Assembly (NCBI RefSeq): GCF_017742835.1
Contig: NZ_CP072392.1
Coordinates: 63,286-127,285, forward strand
Direction of reading: 5' to 3'
From: Aquabacter sp. L1I39
GTDB lineage: Bacteria; Pseudomonadota; Alphaproteobacteria; Rhizobiales; Xanthobacteraceae
Length of the DNA stretch: 64,000 nucleotides
Positions 45,588-54,951 of this stretch are shown here, piece by piece. Positions within the stretch are counted from its first letter, which is position 1; each line of letters starts with the position of its first letter. A program made the translations under genes and the position numbers. Under the pieces are notes generated by a model, which did not search any database, was not told the origin of the DNA, and worked only from the letters and a program-made list of their open reading frames with translations.

Positions 45588-46916
45588 ATGGACGAGAACA
45601 GGACCGGCGGCGTCTCGCGCCGCACCCTTCTGAAGGGATCGGGGGCATTGGCCGCCGGCATCGCGGCGGGTGGCATCGCCGCCCCCTCGATCGTGCGGGC
45701 GCAGAGCACGAAGACCATCCGCTTCCTCAATGCGGAAACCTCCATCGACAGCATTCGCGCGCTGAAGGTGGCGGGCGCCGAATATGAGAAGCTCACCGGC
45801 ACCAAGGTAGTGGTGGATTCGGTGCCGCTGGACAGCATCTTCACCAAGGTGACCACCTCGCTGCGCGGCGGCACCCCCTATGACATCGCCACCTTCGCCT
45901 TTGTCGGCCATGTGCTGATCCTGGCGAGCGAGGGGCACTTGATGCCGCTCAATTCACTCACCGACAAGTATAAGTGGGGACCGAACATCCTCTTCCCGCT
46001 GGATGGGAAGGTCTACTGGTACCCCTACGATTACAACCTGGCCTGGATCTATTACCGCAAGGACCTGTACGAGAAGAACAAGCTGGAGGTGCCGAAGACC
46101 TGGGACGTGTTCCTGAAGAACACGCAGACGCTCAACACCGACGGCATGTCGGGCGCGCTCTATCCCATCGGCTCCAACGGCGCCACCAACTGGCTGTCCC
46201 CGGGCTTCATGTGGGCGGAAGGGGTGCAGCTGTTCGACGACAAGTGGAACATCATCTTCGACAATGCCGACATGGCGCCCCGCGCCGCGCGCTATCTGGA
46301 TTTCTTCGGCGAGCTCTACAAGACCATGCCGTCGGGCGCCAGCCAGGTGAGCTTCGGCGAAGTCTTGTCCAACTTCACCTCCGGCAAGGTGGCTCATTCC
46401 GCCTATGCGGGGCGCATGATCGAGACGCTGGAGCGCAACAATCCCGCGCTCGCCGACAAGTACGGCATCATGCCCTACATGGATTCGGCCGGTAAGCACC
46501 AGGCGGTCAACCACGGCTATGACGGCTGGGTGGTACTGAAGACGCCGCAATCGCACGAAGCCATGAAGTTCATGGCCTGGTTCACCGAGAACCAGTACAT
46601 CAACTTCCTGCACACCGCCCCGCTGCACTTCCAGCCGCCGCGCCTCGATGTCTATGAGGATGCCCGCTGGCGCGCCCATCCCCTCATCGAGAAGCACAAT
46701 GCGGCGGTGGAGATGATGCGGTCCTTCCTGACCGACAAGAACATGATCCTCACCTCCATCGACACGCAGGGCCCGTCCCCGAGCCTGAAGCCCGGCAAGA
46801 TCTTCGAAGCCTTCGTCTTCCCGGAGATGCTGCAGAACAAGCTTCTGAAGGGCATGTCGTCGGCCGAGTGCGTCAAGACCGCGGGCGAGCGGATGCGACA
46901 GGTGATCGCCTCCTGA
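45588..46916 (+). CDS. Sugar ABC transporter substrate-binding protein
   Basis: A periplasmic binding protein of 442 residues with a Tat-like signal (SRRTLLKGSGALAAGIAAGG). The CUT1 receptor pattern is visible in GAEYEKLTGTKVVVDSVPLD, GGTPYDIATFAFVG and WIYYRKDLYEKNKLEVPKTWD. GGGAGGAGAGGG precedes ATG 45588. Aromatic residues (YWYPYDYNLAW) suggest a sugar or polyol ligand. Confidence 0.92.
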   Translation: MDENRTGGVSRRTLLKGSGALAAGIAAGGIAAPSIVRAQSTKTIRFLNAETSIDSIRALKVAGAEYEKLTGTKVVVDSVPLDSIFTKVTTSLRGGTPYDIATFAFVGHVLILASEGHLMPLNSLTDKYKWGPNILFPLDGKVYWYPYDYNLAWIYYRKDLYEKNKLEVPKTWDVFLKNTQTLNTDGMSGALYPIGSNGATNWLSPGFMWAEGVQLFDDKWNIIFDNADMAPRAARYLDFFGELYKTMPSGASQVSFGEVLSNFTSGKVAHSAYAGRMIETLERNNPALADKYGIMPYMDSAGKHQAVNHGYDGWVVLKTPQSHEAMKFMAWFTENQYINFLHTAPLHFQPPRLDVYEDARWRAHPLIEKHNAAVEMMRSFLTDKNMILTSIDTQGPSPSLKPGKIFEAFVFPEMLQNKLLKGMSSAECVKTAGERMRQVIAS

Positions 46917-47041
46917 TACCGCGGGGCCGGGCGGGCCCTGCCCTGACACCATGGCCCGCCCGGCACCCCTCGAAGCGCTCCGGCGTCCCGTTCCCACGGG
47001 CCGGAGCGCGCTGCGCAATTCCCGAAGCAGAGGCGCCGCAG

Positions 47042-47902
47042 GTGAGCTCCAAGGCGACGATCTATTCCTTCCTGTTCATGGGCCTCGCGGTCACGGCGCT
47101 GCTCATCGTGGCGCCCGTGGTCTATGCGGTGTCGCTGAGCTTCTACCAGATGGATTCCTTCGTCGGCGCGCCGCGCTTCGTGGGCTTCGACAATTATGTC
47201 CGCATGCTCTCCCAGTGGATCTTCTGGCGGGCGCTCATCAACGGCTTCATCTATTCCTTCGGCACCATCGTCCTGCAGGTAGTGCTGGGCATCGGCTTCG
47301 CGCTGGTGCTGAACCAGGTCTTTCCCGGCCGCAACATCGTACGGGGCCTGTCCATCCTGCCCTATCTGCTGCCCACCGTGGTGGTGGTGCTGACCTTCAA
47401 ATGGATGGTGGACGGTTCCATCGGCGTGCTCACCAAGGTGATCGCGGCCCTCGGCCTGCCGCCGGTGCAATGGTTCGAGAGCCCCGGCGCCGCCATGGCC
47501 TCCGTCATCCTGGTGAGCGTGTGGATGTGGACGCCCTTCGTCACCACCACCTTCCTCGCCGCCCTCCAGACCGTCCCTTCCTCCCTCTACGAAGCCGCCA
47601 AGGTGGACGGCACCAATGCGGTGCAGCGCTTCTTCCACATCACCCTGCCCATGCTGAAGCCGATCCTGACCGTGATCGTGCTGCTGCGGGCGGTGTGGAT
47701 GTTCAACAAGTTCGACGTCATCTGGCTGCTCACCCAAGGCGGCCCAGTCGGCTCCACCGAGCACCTGGCCATCCTGTCCTACAAGCAGGCCTTCGGGCAG
47801 TTCGACATTGGTGGCGGGGCGGCGGTGGCGACCATTTCCTTCGCCATCCTCTCGGTGGCGGTCTTCATCTATTTCCGCCTGTTCCCGCTCGATACGGAGT
47901 GA
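47042..47902 (+). CDS. Sugar ABC transporter permease 1 (MalF/UgpA type)
   Basis: A membrane protein of 286 residues with six helices. The EAA coupling loop reads YEAAKVDGTNAVQRFFHITLPML. The GTG start at 47042 follows AGAGG and places the first helix (FLFMGLAVTALLIVAPVVYAV) near the N-terminus; ATG 47078 would cut into that helix. It is followed after six bases by the second permease. Confidence 0.88.
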   Translation: MSSKATIYSFLFMGLAVTALLIVAPVVYAVSLSFYQMDSFVGAPRFVGFDNYVRMLSQWIFWRALINGFIYSFGTIVLQVVLGIGFALVLNQVFPGRNIVRGLSILPYLLPTVVVVLTFKWMVDGSIGVLTKVIAALGLPPVQWFESPGAAMASVILVSVWMWTPFVTTTFLAALQTVPSSLYEAAKVDGTNAVQRFFHITLPMLKPILTVIVLLRAVWMFNKFDVIWLLTQGGPVGSTEHLAILSYKQAFGQFDIGGGAAVATISFAILSVAVFIYFRLFPLDTE

Positions 47903-47908
47903 GATCTG

Positions 47909-48748
47909 ATGTCCACCTCGCTCCCCCGCTCCCGCTCCGGCCGCATCGCGCTCTACCTCGCCGCGCTCGTCATCGCGGTCTATTCCGCCTTCCCCATCTA
48001 TTGGATGGTGGTGTCCTCCACCCGCGCGCCGCAGGCCCTGATCAATTCCACCTCGTTGATGCCGGGGCCGTTCACGCTCGAATACTATACCAACCTCCTG
48101 GAACTGACCGACTATCCCAGCCAGTTCATGAATTCGCTGCTGGTGGCTTTGGTGACCGTGGCGGTGACCATGGTCTTCTCCGTGATGATCGCCTATGCGG
48201 TCACGCGCCACCGCATCCGGGGCAAGGGGCTGATCGTGGGGGCCATGCTCTATGCCTACATGTTCCCGCCGCTGCTCATCGCCATCCCCCTCTTCTCCAT
48301 CTTTGCCAAGATCGGGCTCGGCGACACGCTGACCTCCGTCATCGTCTCGCACCTCACCCTCACCTTGCCGCTGGGCGTTTGGTTCCTGTGGGGCTTCTTC
48401 AAGAGCATGCCGTTCGAGCTGGAGGAGGCGGCCATGGTGGATGGCTGCACAAGGCTCGGCGCCTTCCTGCGCGTTGTGCTGCCGCTCTCGCTGCCAGGCC
48501 TCATCACGGTCGCCATCTTCTCCTTCCTCCTGTCCTGGACCGACTACACCTATGCGTTAATCATGATCGGCTCGGACGCCAACAAGACCGTCCCGGTGGG
48601 CCTTGCCTCCATGGTCGGCTCGTTCGACCTGCGCTGGGGGGAGATCATGGCCGGTTCCACCCTCATCGCGCTGCCGTTGTTCGGCGCCTTCGCGCTGCTG
48701 AGCCAATACTTCATCCAGGGCCTCGGGGCCGGCGCGGTGAAGGGCTGA
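47909..48748 (+). CDS. Sugar ABC transporter permease 2 (MalG/UgpE type)
   Basis: A membrane protein of 279 residues with six helices. The EAA loop is LEEAAMVDGCTRLGAFLRVVLPLSLPG. The N-terminus (IALYLAALVIAVYSAFPIYWMVVSS) and the C-terminal QYFIQGLGAGAVKG are standard for MalG-type proteins. Confidence 0.93.
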   Translation: MSTSLPRSRSGRIALYLAALVIAVYSAFPIYWMVVSSTRAPQALINSTSLMPGPFTLEYYTNLLELTDYPSQFMNSLLVALVTVAVTMVFSVMIAYAVTRHRIRGKGLIVGAMLYAYMFPPLLIAIPLFSIFAKIGLGDTLTSVIVSHLTLTLPLGVWFLWGFFKSMPFELEEAAMVDGCTRLGAFLRVVLPLSLPGLITVAIFSFLLSWTDYTYALIMIGSDANKTVPVGLASMVGSFDLRWGEIMAGSTLIALPLFGAFALLSQYFIQGLGAGAVKG

Positions 48749-48777
48749 CGCCGCCCTCCAAGAAGGACAAGAAGACC

Positions 48778-49554
48778 ATGGATTTCGGGCTTGCCGGCAA
48801 GGTTGCCCTCGTCACCGGCGCCGCGCGCGGCATCGGCCGGGCGGAGGCGGAAGCGCTGGCGGCGGAAGGCGCCGCCATCATCGTCAACGACATCGACAAA
48901 GAGGGCGCGGAAGATTTCGCGAAAGCCCTGCGCGCCGCCGGCAACCGTGCCGCGACCGCACCGGGCGATGCCTCCGACGAGGCCGCCGCCCGCGCCGTCA
49001 TCGCGCAGGCGGCCGATGCGTTCGGGCGGCTGGATATTCTCATCAACAATGCGGGCGCGGGCGGGCGCCATATCGGCCGCAAGGCCGAGGACCTCGATGT
49101 GGACGATTTCGACATCATCGTGCGCACCCATTTGCGCAGCACCTTCCTGTGCGCCAAGCACGCCATCCCGGTCATGCGGGCAGGTGGCTTCGGGCGCATC
49201 GTCAACACCTCCTCCATGAATGTCACCGGCGGCGGGCGGCCGGGGGTGACCAACTATTCCGCCGCCAAGGCCGGCGTGCTCGGCTTCACCCGCACCCTCG
49301 CCAAGGAGGTGGGCGGCGACGGCATCACGGTGAACGCCATCGCGCCGGGCTATGTGGCCACCGATTTCATCGCCACCTTTTCCCCGGAGAAGCGGGCGGT
49401 CATAACGGGACAAAATCCCATCGGCCGGTTCTGCGCGCCGCAGGAAGTGGGCGCCCTCGTCGCCTTCCTGTGCTCCGTGCAGGCGGCCTTCATCAATGGC
49501 GCCCTCATCTGCATGGACGGGGGCAAGCGGGACTTTCACTGGGGGGATGCATGA
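48778..49554 (+). CDS. SDR-family NAD(P)-dependent oxidoreductase
   Basis: A short-chain dehydrogenase of 258 residues. The cofactor motif is TGAARGIG; D at NDIDKEG after the second strand suggests NAD(H). NNAG is at about residue 90. Catalytic Ser is in NTSSMNV and the YxxxK motif is YSAAKAG. It probably oxidises a polyol or hydroxyl group of the imported substrate. Its TGA overlaps the next ATG by four bases. Confidence 0.93.
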   Translation: MDFGLAGKVALVTGAARGIGRAEAEALAAEGAAIIVNDIDKEGAEDFAKALRAAGNRAATAPGDASDEAAARAVIAQAADAFGRLDILINNAGAGGRHIGRKAEDLDVDDFDIIVRTHLRSTFLCAKHAIPVMRAGGFGRIVNTSSMNVTGGGRPGVTNYSAAKAGVLGFTRTLAKEVGGDGITVNAIAPGYVATDFIATFSPEKRAVITGQNPIGRFCAPQEVGALVAFLCSVQAAFINGALICMDGGKRDFHWGDA

Positions 49555-50627
49555 GCCTTCGCGCCTTCGGAGCACCGAGCCGCTACATCCAGGGGCCGGA
49601 CGCCCTGTCCGAGCTGGGGCCGCTGGTGCGTCTCCATGGCCGGCGCCCCTTCATCGTGGCCGATGCGGTGGTGACGGAATTGCTGGGCGCCCGGCTGCGG
49701 CGGGAGCTGGCGGGCACCGAGCAGGCCGTCTTCGCCACCTTCTCCGGCGAGTGCACGGCGGCCGAAATCGAGACACTGGCGAGCACCGCCCGGCGGGCCA
49801 AGGCGGACGTCATCATCGGGGTCGGCGGCGGCAAAGCCATCGACACCGCCAAGGGCGTGCGCATGGCGCTTAAGGCACCCATCATCATCGTGCCCACCAT
49901 TGCCTCCAATGACAGCCCCACCTCGCGCCTCGCCGTGCTCTACACGGCCGACCATGTGCTGAGCGAAGTGCGGCTCATGAGCGCCAATCCGGATGCGGTG
50001 CTGGTGGACACCTCCATCATCGTCCAGGCGCCCGCGCGCTTCTTCATCGCCGGCATCGGCGATGCGCTGTCGAAGAAGTTCGAGGTGGAGCAGTGCGCCA
50101 ATGCGGGCGGGCTGAACTTCTTCAAGGCGCGGCCCACCGAGCTTTCGGTCGCCATCGCCGATGCCTGCTACCGCACCATCCGCCGCGACGGCCTCGCCGC
50201 CGTGGAGGCTGTCACGCGCAAGACCGCGGACGGGGCGGTGGAGAGCGTGGTGGAGGCGACCATCCTCCTGTCGGGCCTTGCCTTCGAGAGCGGCGGCCTG
50301 TCCATCGCCCATTCGCTCACCCGTGGCTTTTCCGCCGTGCCGGAGATCGCCCGCGCGCTCCATGGCGAGCAGGTGGCGCTGGGGCTCCTGGTGCAAGTGG
50401 TGGCGGAAGGGCGGGAAAGCGCGTTTCTGGACGATCTCCTCGCCTTCTATGCCCGGCTCGATTTGCCCCGCGCCTTGTCGGATTTCGGAGTGGAGGGGGA
50501 TGACGTGATCGACCGCGTGGTCACCTTGTCCTGGGAAACCGCGCCCTATATCCGCAACTTCGTCCAGCCCGTGTCGCCGCAGATCCTGGCGGAGGGCTTC
50601 CGCACCCTTCAGCGCATGCGGGGATAG
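49551..50627 (+). CDS. Iron-type alcohol dehydrogenase, glycerol dehydrogenase-like
   Basis: A protein of 358 residues of the GldA-like branch. NAD binding: VIIGVGGGKAIDTAKGV. Metal ligands are likely D in GIGDALSKKFE, H in SIAHSLTRGF and H in ALHGEQVALGLL. The SPTSRLAVLYT segment is typical of glycerol dehydrogenases. It ends the operon at a hairpin that begins at the stop codon. Coupled with the SDR it could interconvert glycerol-, tetritol- or pentitol-type compounds. Confidence 0.9.
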   Translation: MSLRAFGAPSRYIQGPDALSELGPLVRLHGRRPFIVADAVVTELLGARLRRELAGTEQAVFATFSGECTAAEIETLASTARRAKADVIIGVGGGKAIDTAKGVRMALKAPIIIVPTIASNDSPTSRLAVLYTADHVLSEVRLMSANPDAVLVDTSIIVQAPARFFIAGIGDALSKKFEVEQCANAGGLNFFKARPTELSVAIADACYRTIRRDGLAAVEAVTRKTADGAVESVVEATILLSGLAFESGGLSIAHSLTRGFSAVPEIARALHGEQVALGLLVQVVAEGRESAFLDDLLAFYARLDLPRALSDFGVEGDDVIDRVVTLSWETAPYIRNFVQPVSPQILAEGFRTLQRMRG

Positions 50628-50650
50628 GCGGCGCCCCCGCCTATCTTGTG
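50624..50650 (+). terminator. Hairpin at the end of the polyol operon
   Basis: ATAGGCGG (50624-50631) pairs perfectly with CCGCCTAT (50637-50644), loop CGCCC, overlapping the TAG stop of the dehydrogenase gene. The following CTTGTG is only weakly T-rich. Confidence 0.55.
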
Positions 50651-50801
50651 CGGGAAAGCCACAGGCTGGGGAAAACCGCGCCTGCGACAAGCGTGAACGT
50701 CGCGTCCAAACCTCCCATTAACGGGCGCTCCTTACGACTGGAGTGAACGTTGCCGGCCGTCACCATCGGTCGAAGGGTCTTGCAAAGGGTCTTGGACGCA
50801 C

Positions 50802-53774
50802 ATGTCATCCTGGAATCGCCCGCCCGATCCCCATGCTTCCGTCTTCTCCCCGTCCGCAAGCAGCGGCGGGTCGAGCAGTCTGGCGCGGTCGCCCTGGATC
50901 GAGCCGGAGCAGGTGCCGAGCTGGCTGCGCCCCTTCACCCTGGACGCCAATACCCGTTTCACGCGCACCCCCGACGTGTTCCTGCGCCGCAAGGGCGAGC
51001 TGCAATCCTCCGCGGCGGCGCTTGCACCGCTTGCGGCCGCCGAGCCCGTGCCGGTCGCGCCCGCGCCCGACCTCCTGCCCGAGCCGCAGGCGCAAGCCGC
51101 GCCGGAACCGGAATCCCTCGGCGACTGGACCCTGCCGGAGGCGCCCTCCTTCCCCGCCGCCGCCCTGACGGCGGACCTCGACGATGATGATGTCCTCATC
51201 GACTGGACCGGAGAAAGCTGGGCCGCGCGCCTGGCCGCCGAGCGGGGCGCCCAGGCGCCTGCCGCCCAGAACATGGCACCCGCTGACCCGCAATGTGGCG
51301 CCGCGCTTGCGCCCGCCCCCAACGAACCCATGGTGCTGCGGCGGCGCCTGGCGGAGGCCCTTGCCGCCGACGCCGCGCGCGAGGGCACGGCTGCGGCACT
51401 CCCCGCAGCAGAGGATCCTGCCCCTCTTCCCGAGCGGTGCACCATTGAGGCGGCACTCGCCCCAGCGGCGGCCGATGCCGGGGAGGTGGCCCCTTCATTG
51501 TCCGCGCCCGAATCGCCCGCCGCCGCGTCGGCTGAACCGACCTTGGCCGGCACGCCCCTGAATGCGCCGGAGACGCAGACCGACGCGGCGCCGTCCGAAC
51601 AGTCCACCCCGCTGCCGGACGCCGCCGCAGCCGAGACCGACCAGACCGTGGCCATTTCCGAGGAAGCCTTGTCCATCGCCCCCACCGCACACCCCTCGAT
51701 GGACGACCTGCCCGCCAGCATCCTCCGCCTCGGCCGCCTCATCGTCCTTCATCCGGTGGTGCCGGCCCCCGCCTGCGAGCAGGACCTGCGCGCGCCCGAG
51801 CCTGAGCCCGAGGTTGCCTCGGCCGGGGATGCCGCCGCTCCCACCGTGACCTTCTCCGCCATTCCCGTGCCCCCGCTCGGCGCGGCCGGCACCTTCACCG
51901 CCACCTTCGGCTGGCCCCTGTTCGCCACCGCCTCCCTCGCCCCCGCCGCCGCTCCGGAGGCGGACGCCGCGCCCGTCGCGGATCGGACCGTGCCCGCCGA
52001 GGGCGCCGAAGCGGGCGCGGTGGAAATGGCACAAGAGGAGCGGATCGCATCTGCCGCCGAGGAGGCCACGGAAGCCGCCACGGTGGAGGCGAACGCGCCC
52101 TTGCCGGTGGTCGAGACCCTCGCCTGCGAGCCCGATGCACAAGCCCTGCCGACGCCCGAGCCCGACGCGCCTGCGGCGCCCCCGGTCCTGCCCTCCCTGC
52201 CCGCGCCTGCCCTGCCGGTGCTCCCGCTCGTCGCCGCCTCCGGCCTGATGCACGAGGGCTATGAGCTTCCCGCCCTCGACCTCCTGTCCGAGCCGCCCCC
52301 GGTGGAGCCGGCCCTCGAACTCTCCGAGGAGGCGCTCGACCGCAATTCCGCCGCCCTCCAGCAGACCCTGCGCGACTTCGGCGTGCGCGGCGAGGTGATC
52401 GACGCCAATCCCGGCCCGGTGGTGACGCTCTACGAATTCGAGCCGGCCCCTGGCACCAAGTCTTCCCGCGTTATCGGCCTGTCCGCGGACATTGCCCGGT
52501 CCATGAGCGCGGTCTCGGCCCGCGTCGCGGTGGTGGAAGGGCGCAACGTCATCGGCATCGAGCTGCCCAACCAGCGCCGAGAAACGGTCTGGCTGCGCGA
52601 GCTTCTCGCCGCCCATGCCTTCACGGATGCCCGCGCGCGCCTCGGCCTGTGCCTGGGCAAGACCATCGGCGGCGAGCCGGTGATCGTGGACCTTGCCCGC
52701 ATGCCCCATCTGCTGGTGGCCGGCACCACCGGCTCGGGCAAGTCGGTGGCCATCAACACCATGATCCTGTCCCTGCTCTACCGGCTCACCCCCGAGCAGT
52801 GCCGGCTGATCATGATCGACCCCAAGATGCTGGAGCTCTCGGTCTATGAGGGCATCCCCCATCTGCTCACCCCTGTGGTCACCGATCCCAAGAAGGCGAT
52901 CATCGCCCTGCAATGGGCGGTGCGGGAGATGGAGGATCGCTATCGCAAGATGTCGCGCCTGAAGGTGCGCAACATCGAGGGCTTCAACGCGCGTGTGGCG
53001 GAAGCCCGCGCCAAGGGCGAGGTGATTACCTCCGTGGTCCAGACCGGCTTCGACAAGGAGACCGGCGAGATGACCTACGAGGAGGTCACCATGGACCTCG
53101 CCTCGCTGCCTTACATCGTAATCATCGTCGACGAGATGGCCGACCTGATGATGGTGGCCGGCAAGGACATCGAAGGCGCCATCCAGCGCCTCGCCCAGAT
53201 GGCCCGCGCCGCCGGCATCCATCTGGTGATGGCCACCCAGCGTCCCTCGGTGGATGTGATCACCGGCACCATCAAGGCCAATTTCCCCACCCGGATCTCC
53301 TTCCAGGTGACCTCCAAGATCGACAGCCGCACCATCCTCGGCGAGATGGGCGCAGAGACGCTGCTGGGCCAGGGCGACATGCTCTATATGGCCAATGGTG
53401 GCCGCATCACCCGCGTGCATGGGCCCTTCGTCTCTGACGCGGAGGTGGAGCACGTGGTGGCCCACCTGAAGGCGCAGGGGCGGCCGGAATATCTGGAGGC
53501 TGTCACCTCCGACGAGGTGGACGAGGAAGAAGAGGTCGAGGACGTGGCGGTGTTCGACAAGAGCCCGCTGGCAGAGGACGGGTCCGACCATTACGAGCAG
53601 GCGGTGGCCATCGTGCTGCGCGACCGCAAGGCCTCCACCTCCTACATCCAGCGCCGCCTCCAGATCGGTTACAACAAGGCGGCCAGCCTGATGGAGCGCA
53701 TGGAGAACGAGGGCATCGTCGGCCCCGCCAACCATGCGGGCAAGCGTGAGATCCTGTCCGGCCGCCCGTCCTGA
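50802..53774 (+). CDS. ftsK: FtsK/SpoIIIE-family DNA translocase without membrane domain
   Basis: A protein of 990 residues. The first ~490 are Ala/Pro/Glu-rich low-complexity linker with no hydrophobic helix, unlike the four-helix membrane anchor of standard FtsK. The alpha domain follows ([21 protein letters not shown]), then the RecA-like motor: Walker A GTTGSGKS at 641-648, Walker [11 protein letters not shown] ending near 781, and [20 protein letters not shown]. The C-terminal gamma domain ([21 protein letters not shown]) would read KOPS-type DNA signs. It may be the second, soluble FtsK paralogue seen in some alphaproteobacteria; a membrane-anchored copy should exist elsewhere. Confidence 0.9.
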   Translation: MSSWNRPPDPHASVFSPSASSGGSSSLARSPWIEPEQVPSWLRPFTLDANTRFTRTPDVFLRRKGELQSSAAALAPLAAAEPVPVAPAPDLLPEPQAQAAPEPESLGDWTLPEAPSFPAAALTADLDDDDVLIDWTGESWAARLAAERGAQAPAAQNMAPADPQCGAALAPAPNEPMVLRRRLAEALAADAAREGTAAALPAAEDPAPLPERCTIEAALAPAAADAGEVAPSLSAPESPAAASAEPTLAGTPLNAPETQTDAAPSEQSTPLPDAAAAETDQTVAISEEALSIAPTAHPSMDDLPASILRLGRLIVLHPVVPAPACEQDLRAPEPEPEVASAGDAAAPTVTFSAIPVPPLGAAGTFTATFGWPLFATASLAPAAAPEADAAPVADRTVPAEGAEAGAVEMAQEERIASAAEEATEAATVEANAPLPVVETLACEPDAQALPTPEPDAPAAPPVLPSLPAPALPVLPLVAASGLMHEGYELPALDLLSEPPPVEPALELSEEALDRNSAALQQTLRDFGVRGEVIDANPGPVVTLYEFEPAPGTKSSRVIGLSADIARSMSAVSARVAVVEGRNVIGIELPNQRRETVWLRELLAAHAFTDARARLGLCLGKTIGGEPVIVDLARMPHLLVAGTTGSGKSVAINTMILSLLYRLTPEQCRLIMIDPKMLELSVYEGIPHLLTPVVTDPKKAIIALQWAVREMEDRYRKMSRLKVRNIEGFNARVAEARAKGEVITSVVQTGFDKETGEMTYEEVTMDLASLPYIVIIVDEMADLMMVAGKDIEGAIQRLAQMARAAGIHLVMATQRPSVDVITGTIKANFPTRISFQVTSKIDSRTILGEMGAETLLGQGDMLYMANGGRITRVHGPFVSDAEVEHVVAHLKAQGRPEYLEAVTSDEVDEEEEVEDVAVFDKSPLAEDGSDHYEQAVAIVLRDRKASTSYIQRRLQIGYNKAASLMERMENEGIVGPANHAGKREILSGRPS

Positions 53775-53788
53775 CGCCTGAAGCGGAA

Positions 53789-53812
53789 CCGCCCCGGGGG
53801 CGGCGCGTTTCC
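53789..53812 (+). terminator. Terminator-like hairpin after the ftsK-like gene
   Basis: CCGCCCC (53789-53795) pairs with the GGGGCGG ending at 53803, followed by CGCGTTT. Short, GC-rich and with a weak T-tract. Confidence 0.5.
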
Positions 53813-53816
53813 CTCC

Positions 53817-53844
53817 CGTGCCCTTGATGGGAATCAAGGGCACG
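53817..53844 (+). promoter_or_regulatory. FNR/FixK-type box inside a 12-bp perfect inverted repeat
   Basis: TTGATGGGAATCAA at 53824-53837 is a perfect TTGAT-N4-ATCAA box. The complementarity extends to 12 bp per arm (53817-53828 with 53833-53844) with loop GGGA. Its centre is 93.5 bases before the ATG at 53924; a class II start would fall near 53872, with CACCAT (53860-53865) as a weak -10. It probably drives the host-attachment family gene under low oxygen. Confidence 0.7.
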
Positions 53845-53923
53845 CACGCCTGCCGCGCGCACCATCGCCGGCAGGATCATCGCCGCCGGTCGCCTCTGGC
53901 GATGAGCGATGACGGAGGGTGTC

Positions 53924-54370
53924 ATGACCAAGATCACCGTTCCCTGGAAGGGTTGGGTTTTCCTATGCGACGGCGCCAAGGCGCTGGTGCTGGAAAATGC
54001 GGGAGACGCCGCCCATCTCGACCTGAAGACCATAGACGTGGCCGTGCAACCCGTTCCGCCCACGCGGGCGCTCGGCACCGACAGGCCGGGCCGTGTCCAT
54101 GAATCCGCCGGTGTCTCCCGCAGTGCAGTCGCCGAGACCGACCTTCATGCAGAGGCGGAAGCCGAATTCGTGAAGGAGGCCGTCGACCATCTTGAGAAGG
54201 CGGCGGAGAGCCACGGGGTGAAGCACATCGTGGTGGTCGCCCCGCCCCGCGCCCTCGGCATTGTGCGCGACCATATGGGGGCAAGCCTCAAGGCGCGCGT
54301 GCAGGGGGAGGTGGCCAAGGATCTCATGAACCTTCCCGTCGGAGAGATCGAAAAGCATCTGGTGGCCTGA
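53924..54370 (+). CDS. Host attachment family protein (RNA-release-factor-like baeRF fold)
   Basis: A protein of 148 residues. The pattern WVFLCDGAKALVLENAGD, AETDLHAEAEAEFVKEAVDHLEKA, HIVVVAPPRALGIVRDHM and EVAKDLMNLPVGEIEKHL matches the family annotated as required for attachment to host cells. ATG 53924 follows GGAGGG (53914-53919) by four bases. The true function is not clear; relatives are often under oxygen-responsive control, which fits the FNR/FixK box upstream. It is followed closely by the DUF3775 gene. Confidence 0.85.
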   Translation: MTKITVPWKGWVFLCDGAKALVLENAGDAAHLDLKTIDVAVQPVPPTRALGTDRPGRVHESAGVSRSAVAETDLHAEAEAEFVKEAVDHLEKAAESHGVKHIVVVAPPRALGIVRDHMGASLKARVQGEVAKDLMNLPVGEIEKHLVA

Positions 54371-54400
54371 TCGCCCCACATCACTGTCCGGAGACCGCAC

Positions 54401-54820
54401 ATGGCCGACGCGCCTGAACTGTCGATCCCGCTGGAAGCGGTCTGCTTCATCATCATCAAGGCGCGGGAGTTCGACGCCAAGGACGTGGTGACCGATCCCG
54501 ACGACGGCTCCAATGCCAGTGATGACGGAATGGCGGCGGTGCTGGAGGACCATGGCGACGATCCCACTCGCGCCGAGATCGTCGGCCATATCCGCGCGCT
54601 GAACGAGGACGAGCAGATCGAACTGGTGGCGCTCACTTGGCTCGGCCGGGGCGATGGTACGCTGTCCGACTGGGACGCCCTCAAGGCGCAGGCGGCGGAC
54701 GCCCGCAACGGGCGCACGGCCAGCTATCTCCTGGGCATGCCGCTTCTGGCGGATTACCTGGCGGACGGCCTCTCCCAGTTCGACCTGACCTGCCAGGACT
54801 TTGAGATGGACCGGCTTTAA
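54401..54820 (+). CDS. DUF3775 domain protein
   Basis: A protein of 139 residues, acidic and cytoplasmic. The pattern LSIPLEAVCFIIIKAREFDAK, HIRALNEDEQIELVALTWLGRGD and YLLGMPLLADYLADGL matches DUF3775, function unknown. It lies 30 bases downstream of the host-attachment gene and probably shares its FNR/FixK-controlled transcript. Confidence 0.8.
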   Translation: MADAPELSIPLEAVCFIIIKAREFDAKDVVTDPDDGSNASDDGMAAVLEDHGDDPTRAEIVGHIRALNEDEQIELVALTWLGRGDGTLSDWDALKAQAADARNGRTASYLLGMPLLADYLADGLSQFDLTCQDFEMDRL

Positions 54821-54951
54821 GGCCGGTCTCGCTGAGGGGCCGCCGCCCCCGATTGCCCATTTGCCTCCCCGCCCGCCCCGTGACTAGATGGCGTCAAAGA
54901 GCATGGCCGCCTTGAATTCGGCGCTGTAGGGACGAGACCGGGGGCAATGGT

